NCBI RefSeq assembly: GCF_000469545.1
Contig: NZ_KI273056.1
Span: forward strand, 60,749-124,748
Source of the DNA: Mitsuokella sp. oral taxon 131 str. W9106
GTDB taxonomy: Bacteria > Bacillota > Negativicutes > Selenomonadales > Selenomonadaceae
Direction of reading: 5' to 3'
Length of the DNA: 64,000 bases
A program made the position numbers and the translations under genes. Numbering within the stretch: position 1 is the first letter of the stretch; every line of letters begins with the position of its first letter. This document shows, piece by piece, positions 42,700 through 49,836 of the stretch. The notes beneath the pieces were generated by a model. The model made no database searches, was not told where the DNA came from, and was given only the letters and a program-made list of their open reading frames with translations.

Positions 42700-43533
42700 T
42701 TATTTCAGCTCGCAGAGGTACTCCTCGAACGGCAGCCCGTAGTTCCAAGGCAGATCGAGCTCGACGGCGTAGGCAAGGCACTTGCTGATGAACGCCGCCG
42801 CGCGCTCCGTCGCCGTCATGAGGGCATCGCCGCGCACGAGAGACGCCGCGACGATAGCGGCGAAGGCATCGCCGCTGCCCGAGCGGTCGCCGCCGATCTT
42901 CGGCACGGCAAAGACGCGCCCGCGCCCTGCCTCGTAGACGAGCATGCGGACGGTATCGCCGCCGTCCAGCCCCGTGATGACGACCTGCTTCGGCCCCTCG
43001 TCCGCGAGCGCCGCCGCCATCTCCTCAAGCGCTTCATCCGTGACGATGCCGTCTTTCGGATAGGGCCTTCCGAGAAGCTGGCAAGCCTCTGTGAGGTTCG
43101 GCGTCACGAGATCGGCAACGTGCAGCAGGCGTCGCATCTTCTCGCACATCTCCTGCGTATACGATGCGTAGAGCTTCCCGTGGTCGCCCATAACGGGGTC
43201 GACAAAGACGCGCGTCGCGTGCTTCTTGAACCGCCGCACGAAGCCCAAGACGATCGCGATCTGCTCCGCCGATCCCAAAAAGCCCGTCGCGATCCCATCG
43301 AAGACGAGCCCGTTCTGTTCCCAGCTCGCGATGTACGGCTCCATGCGCGCCGTGTAGTCGTCGAGATAATGGTTCGGAAAGCCCGTATGCACGGATAGGA
43401 TCGCCGTCGGCAGCGGGCACGCCTGCACGCGCATCGCCGAGATGAGCGGCAGCTCGACGGCGATCGAGCATCGCCCGAACCCCGTCATGTCGTTTACGAG
43501 CGCAATGCGCTTCTGCCTTTTTTTCGTACTCAA
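42700..43533 (-). CDS. pdxK: Pyridoxal/pyridoxine kinase (TTG start)
   Basis: 277 aa, ribokinase fold; phosphorylates vitamin B6 vitamers in the cytoplasm. Motifs: [14 protein letters not shown] at the N-terminus, [13 protein letters not shown] (about 115), [12 protein letters not shown] (about 145), and the anion hole [15 protein letters not shown] near residue 220 with the catalytic Asp. The start is TTG 43533: AAGGTGG lies 7 bases before it and it overlaps the queF stop. The frame upstream of it reads as shadow of queF. Confidence 0.88.
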   Translation of the reverse strand: MSTKKRQKRIALVNDMTGFGRCSIAVELPLISAMRVQACPLPTAILSVHTGFPNHYLDDYTARMEPYIASWEQNGLVFDGIATGFLGSAEQIAIVLGFVRRFKKHATRVFVDPVMGDHGKLYASYTQEMCEKMRRLLHVADLVTPNLTEACQLLGRPYPKDGIVTDEALEEMAAALADEGPKQVVITGLDGGDTVRMLVYEAGRGRVFAVPKIGGDRSGSGDAFAAIVAASLVRGDALMTATERAAAFISKCLAYAVELDLPWNYGLPFEEYLCELK

Positions 43534-44024
43534 CGATTGTCCACCTTGTCCATAAAATAGAGGTCGTGCTCCATGAAGCGGTGCGCCGCGAGCTCCTCGT
43601 ACTTCGTTCCCTGCCGCCCGTAGTTCGCCCACGGGTCGATCGAGATGCCGCCGCGCGGCAGGAACTTGCCCCATACCTCAATGTACTTCGGATCCATGAG
43701 ACGCACGAGATCCTTCAGGATGACGTTGACGACGTCCTCGTGGAAATCCCCGTGGCTGCGGAAGCTCACGAGGTAGAGCTTCAACGACTTGCTCTCGACC
43801 ATGCGCACGTCCGGCACATAGGAGATGTAGATCGTCGCGTAGTCGGGCTGTCCCGTGATCGGGCAGAGCGCCGTGAACTCCGGGCAGTTGAACTTCACCC
43901 AGTAGTCGCGGCCTTTGTGGCGGTTCTCGAACGTCTCGAGAATCTCCGGGCAGTAGTCGTAGTGGTATTGCACCTGCTTCTTGCCGAGCAGGCGGAGCCC
44001 TTCGTTTTTCTTGTCGCGTGGCAT
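43530..44024 (-). CDS. queF: NADPH-dependent 7-cyano-7-deazaguanine reductase QueF
   Basis: 164 aa single-domain QueF; reduces preQ0 to preQ1 in queuosine synthesis. The substrate motif ESKSLKLY, the nucleophilic Cys and acid Asp in [10 protein letters not shown], and [13 protein letters not shown] are all present. ATG 44024 has GGGAGG upstream. A promoter about 240 nt upstream (44264-44292) gives a long leader. First gene of the queF-pdxK-radical SAM unit. No queC, queD or queE is in the window. Confidence 0.95.
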   Translation of the reverse strand: MPRDKKNEGLRLLGKKQVQYHYDYCPEILETFENRHKGRDYWVKFNCPEFTALCPITGQPDYATIYISYVPDVRMVESKSLKLYLVSFRSHGDFHEDVVNVILKDLVRLMDPKYIEVWGKFLPRGGISIDPWANYGRQGTKYEELAAHRFMEHDLYFMDKVDNR

Positions 44025-44263
44025 TGCGCACCTCCCATCCGCAGGACGCCCGATCCTGCGCGCTTCTTTTTCACGCGCTCCCCGTGAGGAACTTCCTCTC
44101 GAAACACCCCGCACGCTTCGGCCTGCCGAAGCGGTATCTGCATGGAGTTCGCATGGCAGTGCTTCGTCAAAAGCTCGTATTCCTCCTCCGCCTCGACGCC
44201 CTCGCCGCACGCCTGGATGCCGATGCTGCGGCAGCGTGCGGCGGTGCACGCGATTTCTCCTTT
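44025..44263 (-). other. Long leader of queF with an open reading frame
   Basis: The queF transcript should begin near 44257, leaving about 235 nt before the ATG. One frame through it is open, has protein-like composition with four or five cysteines ([37 protein letters not shown]), and continues into queF out of frame. A GTG (44249) with AAAGGAG upstream lies in another frame. I see no preQ1-I signature (no A-rich 3' pairing tail). A degenerate gene remnant, a leader peptide or an unrecognised riboswitch are possible. Confidence 0.4.
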
Positions 44264-44292
44264 ATGATAACGAATCACAGGAGAAGAATCAA
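44264..44292 (-). promoter_or_regulatory. Promoter of the queF operon
   Basis: Minus strand TTGATT (44292-44287), 17-bp spacer, TATCAT (44269-44264). Divergent from the HAD gene promoter 18 bp away. Confidence 0.65.
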
Positions 44293-44310
44293 GCACCGCC
44301 GTCACAGAAT

Positions 44311-44339
44311 TTGAGTCCGATCCCCATTCATGTTATGAT
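44311..44339 (+). promoter_or_regulatory. Promoter of the HAD phosphatase gene
   Basis: TTGAGT (44311-44316), 17-bp spacer, TATGAT (44334-44339). Confidence 0.65.
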
Positions 44340-44366
44340 AGGAAAAAGAAAAAAGGAGGAACTTGC

Positions 44367-45008
44367 TTGAACGACTATCGCCTCTACCTCTTCGACTTCG
44401 ACTACACGCTCGCAAACTCCGAAGCGGGCATACTCAAATGTTTCCATCTCGCACTCCGGGGTGCGGGCTATCCAGACGTGGCAGACGACGCCATAAGGCG
44501 CACCATCGGCCTGCCGATGGCAGACGCCGTGCAGCAGATCATAAAGGGCACGAAGGAGGAGGCGCGCGCCTTCATCGAGGCGTACCGCCCGCTCGCCGAC
44601 CGCTACATGACGGAGGGCACGGTCTTTTTCCCGCGCGCACTCGAGACGCTTCGCGCCCTCAAGAAACGCGGTGCAAAAATCGCCATCGTCTCGAACAAGA
44701 CGGGCAGCCGCATCCAAGAAAAATTTGACCGCGACGGCGCACGCGACTGCGTCGACCTCATCGTCGGCAGCGACGAGGGGATCGCACCGAAGCCGGCGCC
44801 CGACGGCCTTTGCCATGCGATCAAGCGCTTCGGCGTGCCGAAGGACGCCGCGCTCTACACGGGCGACAGCACGGTCGATGCTGCGGCGGCAGCGCACGCC
44901 GGCATTGACTTCGCCGCCGTGCTGACGGGCGCGACGCGGGCGGACGCCTTTGCCGCTTACCCGCATGTCCTCCTGCTCGACGGCGTCGAAGGCTTGCTCG
45001 TACGCTAG
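44367..45008 (+). CDS. HAD-family phosphatase, PpaX/phosphoglycolate phosphatase-like (TTG start)
   Basis: 213 aa. Motif I FDFDYTLANSE, motif II AIVSNKTG, Lys in GIAPKPAPDG and motif IV YTGDSTVDAAAA are complete, with an alpha-helical cap between residues 15 and 85. The TTG 44367 has AAGGAGG 7 bases upstream. Members dephosphorylate phosphoglycolate or pyrophosphate; the substrate cannot be read from sequence. Its 3' end overlaps the likely -35 box of the downstream tRNA gene. Confidence 0.88.
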   Translation: MNDYRLYLFDFDYTLANSEAGILKCFHLALRGAGYPDVADDAIRRTIGLPMADAVQQIIKGTKEEARAFIEAYRPLADRYMTEGTVFFPRALETLRALKKRGAKIAIVSNKTGSRIQEKFDRDGARDCVDLIVGSDEGIAPKPAPDGLCHAIKRFGVPKDAALYTGDSTVDAAAAAHAGIDFAAVLTGATRADAFAAYPHVLLLDGVEGLLVR

Positions 45009-45022
45009 AATCATGCTATAAT
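44994..45022 (+). promoter_or_regulatory. Likely promoter of tRNA-Ser(TGA)
   Basis: TTGCTC (44994-44999), 17-bp spacer, TATAAT (45017-45022) with an extended TGC. It lies upstream of repeat copy B, so the element would be transcribed ahead of the tRNA. Confidence 0.6.
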
Positions 45023-45040
45023 TGTTTCGCTATATAAGGA

Positions 45041-45194
45041 ATCACGGATAAATTCAGCCACGCCATCTTGACGCATCTTTTTTGCCCGCACTCCGGCGGG
45101 AAATCCTCCACAGAGCATTGCTCTGCATCCGGTTTCCCACCTCGTTCGGGCGAACCATCTACGCCAATCTGACGAACTTCATTTTATCCGTGAT
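45041..45194. repeat. Dispersed terminal-inverted-repeat element, copy B
   Basis: 154 bp bounded by perfect 12-bp inverted ends ATCACGGATAAA and TTTATCCGTGAT. Inside are hairpins CCCGC/GCGGG, AGAGC/GCTCT and TTCG/CGAA, and a longer pairing GGGAAA/TTTCCC. Much of the sequence is identical to copy A (20904-21052), including the last 29 bases. It ends 11 bp before tRNA-Ser. No coding capacity. Confidence 0.85.
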
Positions 45195-45205
45195 GCCTAA
45201 GCTTC

Positions 45206-45294
<89 letters not shown>

Positions 45295-45299
45295 TATAT

Positions 45300-45360
45300 G
45301 GAGTGGTGCTCAAGAGGCTGAAGAGGACGATTTGCTAAATCGTTGTCTAGTAGAGGGTTT
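45300..45360 (+). pseudogene. Truncated tRNA-Ser (anticodon GCT), 3' half missing
   Basis: 5' half of a serine tRNA: acceptor strand GGAGTGG, D-stem CTC/GAG, anticodon stem ACGAT/ATCGT with loop TTGCTAA. After the start of the variable arm and a GAGGGTTTCG stretch the sequence leaves tRNA consensus; no CCACTCC partner follows. It marks the left end of the AT-rich restriction-modification segment. A functional copy must exist elsewhere. Confidence 0.75.
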
Positions 45361-45451
45361 CGCTTAATTCTGTCTATGTTGTTGCAATTTTGGAATTTGG
45401 TTGTCCACAGGCTTGAGCGAGAGAAAGAGAGTATGACATATATAACATAAT

Positions 45452-45492
45452 AAAAGGAAACTGATATCTTTTATGTGTTGGTTTCTTTTTTT
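45452..45492 (+). terminator. Terminator downstream of the tRNA genes
   Basis: AAAAGGAAAC pairs with GTTTCTTTTT (10 bp, one G-U), followed by further T. Otherwise the AT-rich stretch 45361-45650 shows only the methyltransferase promoter (extended -10, TATAAT at 45611-45616). Confidence 0.55.
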
Positions 45493-45650
45493 ATTGGCTA
45501 AATGGGAAGCTAGAAAACAATTATATTCCTACAATTAGGATATAACAAAAAAAACAATTAATTAATAAAATTCGGCTAAAAGGAAATCCCTCATTAGTCG
45601 CCCAGTATGATATAATATTCCTGTTCAATAAAGAAACTAGGAGTTTTAAG

Positions 45651-47138
45651 ATGCTTGATTATATAATAAACAAAACTATGGAATATTTGGATGGTATGCC
45701 AAAGACTAAGCGGAAAAAGATCGGACAGTTTTTTACTGGTCTTGAAACCGCTAGGTTCATGGCAAGCCTTTTTTCTTTGCCTAAAAAAGAACATTTGGAT
45801 ATTCTCGACCCAGGTACTGGTTCAGCAATCCTGACCGTTGCTCTCATGGAACGGCTAGAACAAGAAGCAACTATAAAAAGCGTTTCCTTGATATGTTATG
45901 AAACCGAACCTGCTATCCTTGACTTGCTGAAAGAGAATTTAGAATATATCAAGTCTGCTGTTAGTTTTGAATTCAATTATAAAATGATTATAAAAAATTA
46001 TATAACCAGTCAGCAAAAGCCACTTCCTATTGCTGATTTGGTAATCGGAAATCCTCCTTATAGGAAAATACCTCGTTTGGCAGAAGAAGCCACCATGATG
46101 GAGCATGTTGTTTACGGTGCTCCTAATCTGTATTTTCTGTTTACCGCCAAAAGTATTGAAAACCTCAGAGATGGAGGCGAACTGGTATATATCATTCCCC
46201 GTTCTTGGACATCTGGGGCATACTTTAAGGCTTTTAGAACATTCTTATTTAAGGAAACCACAATAGAGCATATTCACCTGTTTGTTAGCCGCGACAAGGT
46301 TTTTGAAAACGAAGCAGTATTGCAGGAAACCATGATTATAAAGCTAAAGAAACAGGCAAATCAATTAAATGAAATTGTAATATCTTCTACCGAATCAAGC
46401 TCAGATTTCAATAATATCCAGTATATTAGAGTACCTAAAAAACTGGTTGTTGGAAATGATGATAACCAATATGTGTATTTGGTAACTAATAAGGAGGAAG
46501 TAGATGTTTTAGAACGGCTCAGTGTTTTCCATAATACATTATCTTCTCTTGATATGAAAATGAAAACAGGGCTTACCGTTGATTTCAGGGAACGGGAACA
46601 CCTGATGGATGAGCCAACTAATGACAATGTTCCAATGTTTTTTGCACAACATCTTCAGGACGGCAGGATTACATTCCCTATAGGAAAACACGGGGAATAT
46701 TTAGATACACGCAAATCTGCTTTACTACAAATGAATACTAACTACCTTTTTGTAAAGCGTTTTACCACGAAGGAAGAAAGCAGAAGATTACAGAGCAGTA
46801 TTTATTTGCAGGATGATTTCCCAGACCATAAACAAATAAGCACCCAAAACAAATTGAATTTTATAGCCAGAAACAAAAAGGAACTCACTAAACCAATGGT
46901 TTACGGCTTGTATTGTTTATTCAATTCTACCTTGTACGATAAATACTACCGTATTCTTAATGGTTCAACTCAGGTTAATTCAACGGAAGTAAACACAATG
47001 CCTATGCCTACTTTGGATGGAATTGTTTTCTTAGGGGAACGGTTATTGAAGGAAAACGATTTATCTGAAAAATACTGTGATGATGTTTTGGAGGAATATT
47101 TAAATGACGAAGCTAGAAGAAGCGAAAGAGTTTCTTGA
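45651..47138 (+). CDS. Type II restriction-modification N6-adenine methyltransferase, BsuBI/PstI type
   Basis: 495 aa DNA methyltransferase. SAM-binding motif LDPGTGSAILT (about residue 52) and catalytic motif IGNPPYRKI (about 133). The C-terminal half (190-495) is a target-recognition region. The start has AGGAG seven bases upstream. Very AT-rich, unlike its neighbours, suggesting transfer. The partner endonuclease gene overlaps its 3' end by 35 bp. By partner family it should methylate adenine in CTGCAG. Confidence 0.9.
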   Translation: MLDYIINKTMEYLDGMPKTKRKKIGQFFTGLETARFMASLFSLPKKEHLDILDPGTGSAILTVALMERLEQEATIKSVSLICYETEPAILDLLKENLEYIKSAVSFEFNYKMIIKNYITSQQKPLPIADLVIGNPPYRKIPRLAEEATMMEHVVYGAPNLYFLFTAKSIENLRDGGELVYIIPRSWTSGAYFKAFRTFLFKETTIEHIHLFVSRDKVFENEAVLQETMIIKLKKQANQLNEIVISSTESSSDFNNIQYIRVPKKLVVGNDDNQYVYLVTNKEEVDVLERLSVFHNTLSSLDMKMKTGLTVDFREREHLMDEPTNDNVPMFFAQHLQDGRITFPIGKHGEYLDTRKSALLQMNTNYLFVKRFTTKEESRRLQSSIYLQDDFPDHKQISTQNKLNFIARNKKELTKPMVYGLYCLFNSTLYDKYYRILNGSTQVNSTEVNTMPMPTLDGIVFLGERLLKENDLSEKYCDDVLEEYLNDEARRSERVS

Positions 47139-48021
47139 ATCTGTCGGTATGCCTAAAAAACAACTAGCAGATGTGTGTGGTTTAGCATTACTCACTTTAG
47201 CAAACATAAAGCCAAATGATAAATGGGCAAACGCTACTAATGAATGGATAAGAATTCATGATATTATCCAATTTGCAAAAGAACATTATGGGATAGAATA
47301 CGCTGAAAACAGCAGGGAAACTATCCGTAAACAGGCTATGCACCCTTTCAGGCGTGGAGCTTTAATAGAAGATAACGGCAAATCAACTAACAGTCCTAAC
47401 TACCGTTATCGGCTAACAGAAGAAACCTGTTCTTTAATAAAAAGTATCGGCTCTTATAAGTGGCAACAGGAACTTGTTGGTTTTTCTGCCGTACATGAAT
47501 CTTTAATAGATATTTATTCCTCAAAAAAAGAAATGCAAAAGATGCCAGTTAAAATAAACGGTGCGGATTTCTCATTCTCATCAGGAAGTCACAATCAGTT
47601 ACAAAAATCTATTATAGAAGAATTAGCCCCACGATTTGCACCTCATTCTGAGTGTCTTTATGTTGGCGATACCACAGAAAAAGACATGGTAAAGAATGTT
47701 GGGAAATTAAAGCAACTGGAGTTTGAGATAACTTTGCACGACAAGATGCCAGATGTTGTTTTATATCGTGAGGATAAAGACTGGATTTATTTTATAGAAG
47801 CAGTAACCTCAGTCGGACCGATGAATCCGAAGCGTATAGACGAAATATCCGATATGACTAAAAATGTAAAATCAGGCAAGGTGTTTATTACAGCTTTTCT
47901 TGATTTTAAAACATATAAAAAATTCTCCGAGGAATTGGCTTGGGAAACAGAAGTATGGATTGCAGATATGCCAGATCATATGATTCACTTGAATGGAGAT
48001 AATTTTTTAGGACCGAGATAA
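47104..48021 (+). CDS. BsuBI/PstI-family type II restriction endonuclease
   Basis: 305 aa. N-terminal helix-turn-helix-like region (about 1-100; FLESVGMPKKQLADVCGLALL) and a C-terminal catalytic domain with PDVVLY and FIEAVTSVGPMNPKR (about 220-260), the family signature. Known members (PstI, BsuBI) cut CTGCAG. It overlaps the methyltransferase gene in a different frame, so translation may be coupled to modification. AT-rich like its partner. Confidence 0.88.
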   Translation: MTKLEEAKEFLESVGMPKKQLADVCGLALLTLANIKPNDKWANATNEWIRIHDIIQFAKEHYGIEYAENSRETIRKQAMHPFRRGALIEDNGKSTNSPNYRYRLTEETCSLIKSIGSYKWQQELVGFSAVHESLIDIYSSKKEMQKMPVKINGADFSFSSGSHNQLQKSIIEELAPRFAPHSECLYVGDTTEKDMVKNVGKLKQLEFEITLHDKMPDVVLYREDKDWIYFIEAVTSVGPMNPKRIDEISDMTKNVKSGKVFITAFLDFKTYKKFSEELAWETEVWIADMPDHMIHLNGDNFLGPR

Positions 48022-48026
48022 GATTG

Positions 48027-48077
48027 AAAAGGGACTGTGGATAAAATGCGAAAGCATTTTGTCACAGCCCCTTTTTT
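48027..48077. terminator. Bidirectional terminator between endonuclease and TpsB genes
   Basis: A long stem-loop: AAAAGGG-CTGTG-AAAATGC around a GAAA tetraloop pairs with GCATTTT-CACAG-CCCCTTTT, with A/T runs on both sides. Confidence 0.9.
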
Positions 48078-48091
48078 GATGCCGTATGGAA

Positions 48092-49738
48092 TTACCAGAT
48101 CTTGCCGAGCATGAACCAGACGCGCCCCTTTGCCTTTGCCGCCTGGCTCAGATTCTCGTCGCCACCGATGCGCCGCGCGTAATCGAGACGCGCAAACCAA
48201 TCGTTCGGCTTGCTGTAGGAAAGGCCGATGCCGTATCCCTTGAGCGTCATACCCTCGGACTGGAACGACTTGTAGCTCGCATGCCCCATGTCGAAATACG
48301 TGCTCGCGACGAGTCCCGGCACGTCCGTGTAATAGCGCGCTTCGAGCGTCGCGAGATAGCCCATGTCGCCCGATCCCTCGCTCTGCGGATACGCGCGGAC
48401 GCCGTTCGCACCGCCGAGCGTGAACTGTTCCGAGCTGTCGAGTGCATGGCTCGCGAGCTGTCCCGCGAGCTTCAGCGAGAGGTCGCTGCGATGGCCGACC
48501 GCCTGCACGAGCTTTGCCGATGCCTCCATCTTCGTATAGGCGCCATCCGTTCCGCCGACCGCACCGAGCCGCTTTGCATAGCTGGAATCCATGGAGATCG
48601 TTCCCGTCGTGAGCGTTGCCGTGTACTCCGTCATGAACGAGCCGCTGCGCACGCTGCCTTCCACGCCGACGTGGACGCTGTGCGACTGCTTGTCGCTGTC
48701 GGCAGCCCCTGCGAACTTTCCGATATCGTCCTTCAGCTTGCGGTAGTCATACCCGTACTTGACCATCAGCGCGCGGTCGCTCTGATGGTATACGGGGCGC
48801 TGTCCGAAGACGCTGATCGTATCCGCACGTCCGTAGGCGCGCCAATCCCTGAACTTGCCGCCGAGATGGTAGTCCATGCGGCTATAGCCGAGTCCGAGCG
48901 TCGTCCCGCCGCGTCCGACAAGCGTCTCGTAGTTGATGTAGTAATTATGCAGATCCTGGTTCGATATCATGCCGCCGACCTGCATGCGCGCCCCCGTTCC
49001 GTCGATGTCGTAGAGACTGTGCTGCAGGCCGTAGCGATAGCGTCCCGTCGCCTGTCCGCCGTAGTTCTCGGCGTACAGGATGGTGTTCTCGCCCTTGCCG
49101 TCCTCGATGCGCACGGTGATGTCGCTCGCGCCGAACTCCTTGCCGGGCGAGAGCACGGCGACGGCGCGCGTGCCGCTCGCATCGGAGAGCGTGTAAAGCG
49201 TCGTCTCAAGCTGCTTCGTGCGCACGATGTCCCCCGCCTTCAGTTGCTTGACGAAGCCCATTGCAATGTCGTCCTTGAGCTTGCTGTGGTTCTCAAGGCG
49301 CACGTCGCCGATGTGCCCGGGGATGAGCTTTATGAGCACCATGCCGTCCTTGCTCTGCTGCGAAGGCAGGTACGCCGCTGCCGCAGGGTAGCCGTGCTGG
49401 CGGGCGTACACCGTCAGCGCATGGATTGTCGCGTTGAGATTCGCGAGCGTCTTTCCCGCGCCCATGCCGTCCTGGAGAATCTTCGTCAATTCCTTTTTGT
49501 TCAGGTCGAGCTCCAATGCTTCGAGGCGGAAGTTCGTGATCGTGAACTTCACTTCCTCTTCCGTCGCGCCCCTGACGGGCAAGTTGTCCTCCATCGAGAC
49601 CTCCGCCTGCGGCGCCTGATCCCGGATATCCTGCCCCGGCTTCGAGAGCGACGACGCAGCGAACGCCGTGCCCGCAAGCGATCCTGCGATCCATGCCGCA
49701 AGCACGCCGCCCGCACCAATACGATATGCACCCTTCAT
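48092..49738 (-). CDS. Two-partner secretion outer-membrane transporter TpsB (ShlB/FhaC family)
   Basis: 548 aa outer-membrane beta-barrel that exports a TpsA exoprotein. Signal peptide (GVLAAWIAGSLAGTAFA), a POTRA_2 domain (about 75-150), a ShlB-type POTRA (about 150-225), then a 16-strand barrel with the Omp85 motif region GVRAYPQSEGSGDMGY (about 440) and a terminal aromatic residue (GKIW). ATG 49738 is the only start that gives a signal peptide at the N-terminus; its ribosome site (GAGGGGAAG) is rather distant. No TpsA gene is adjacent. It shows the host has an outer membrane. Confidence 0.92.
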   Translation of the reverse strand: MKGAYRIGAGGVLAAWIAGSLAGTAFAASSLSKPGQDIRDQAPQAEVSMEDNLPVRGATEEEVKFTITNFRLEALELDLNKKELTKILQDGMGAGKTLANLNATIHALTVYARQHGYPAAAAYLPSQQSKDGMVLIKLIPGHIGDVRLENHSKLKDDIAMGFVKQLKAGDIVRTKQLETTLYTLSDASGTRAVAVLSPGKEFGASDITVRIEDGKGENTILYAENYGGQATGRYRYGLQHSLYDIDGTGARMQVGGMISNQDLHNYYINYETLVGRGGTTLGLGYSRMDYHLGGKFRDWRAYGRADTISVFGQRPVYHQSDRALMVKYGYDYRKLKDDIGKFAGAADSDKQSHSVHVGVEGSVRSGSFMTEYTATLTTGTISMDSSYAKRLGAVGGTDGAYTKMEASAKLVQAVGHRSDLSLKLAGQLASHALDSSEQFTLGGANGVRAYPQSEGSGDMGYLATLEARYYTDVPGLVASTYFDMGHASYKSFQSEGMTLKGYGIGLSYSKPNDWFARLDYARRIGGDENLSQAAKAKGRVWFMLGKIW

Positions 49739-49836
49739 AAAGTCCGACTCTTCCCCTCTGTAAAAAATGATCCCTGTTATTTCTCTTGATTCTAGTTTAC
49801 TGATACGGCAGCGGGAAATCAAGCCCCAATATTTTC

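Noticed and set aside
44025..44263. preQ1-I riboswitch in front of queF
   Set aside because: The position is right, but no loop and A-rich 3' pairing tail of preQ1-I could be found by eye.
43895..44305. A 136-aa gene overlapping queF
   Set aside because: The frame would overlap more than 125 bp of queF in another frame; its C-terminal part is clearly queF shadow. The N-terminal part is kept as a leader observation.
45300..48077. Integrative element inserted at the tRNA
   Set aside because: No integrase, and no copy of the tRNA 3' end at the far side near 48 kb.
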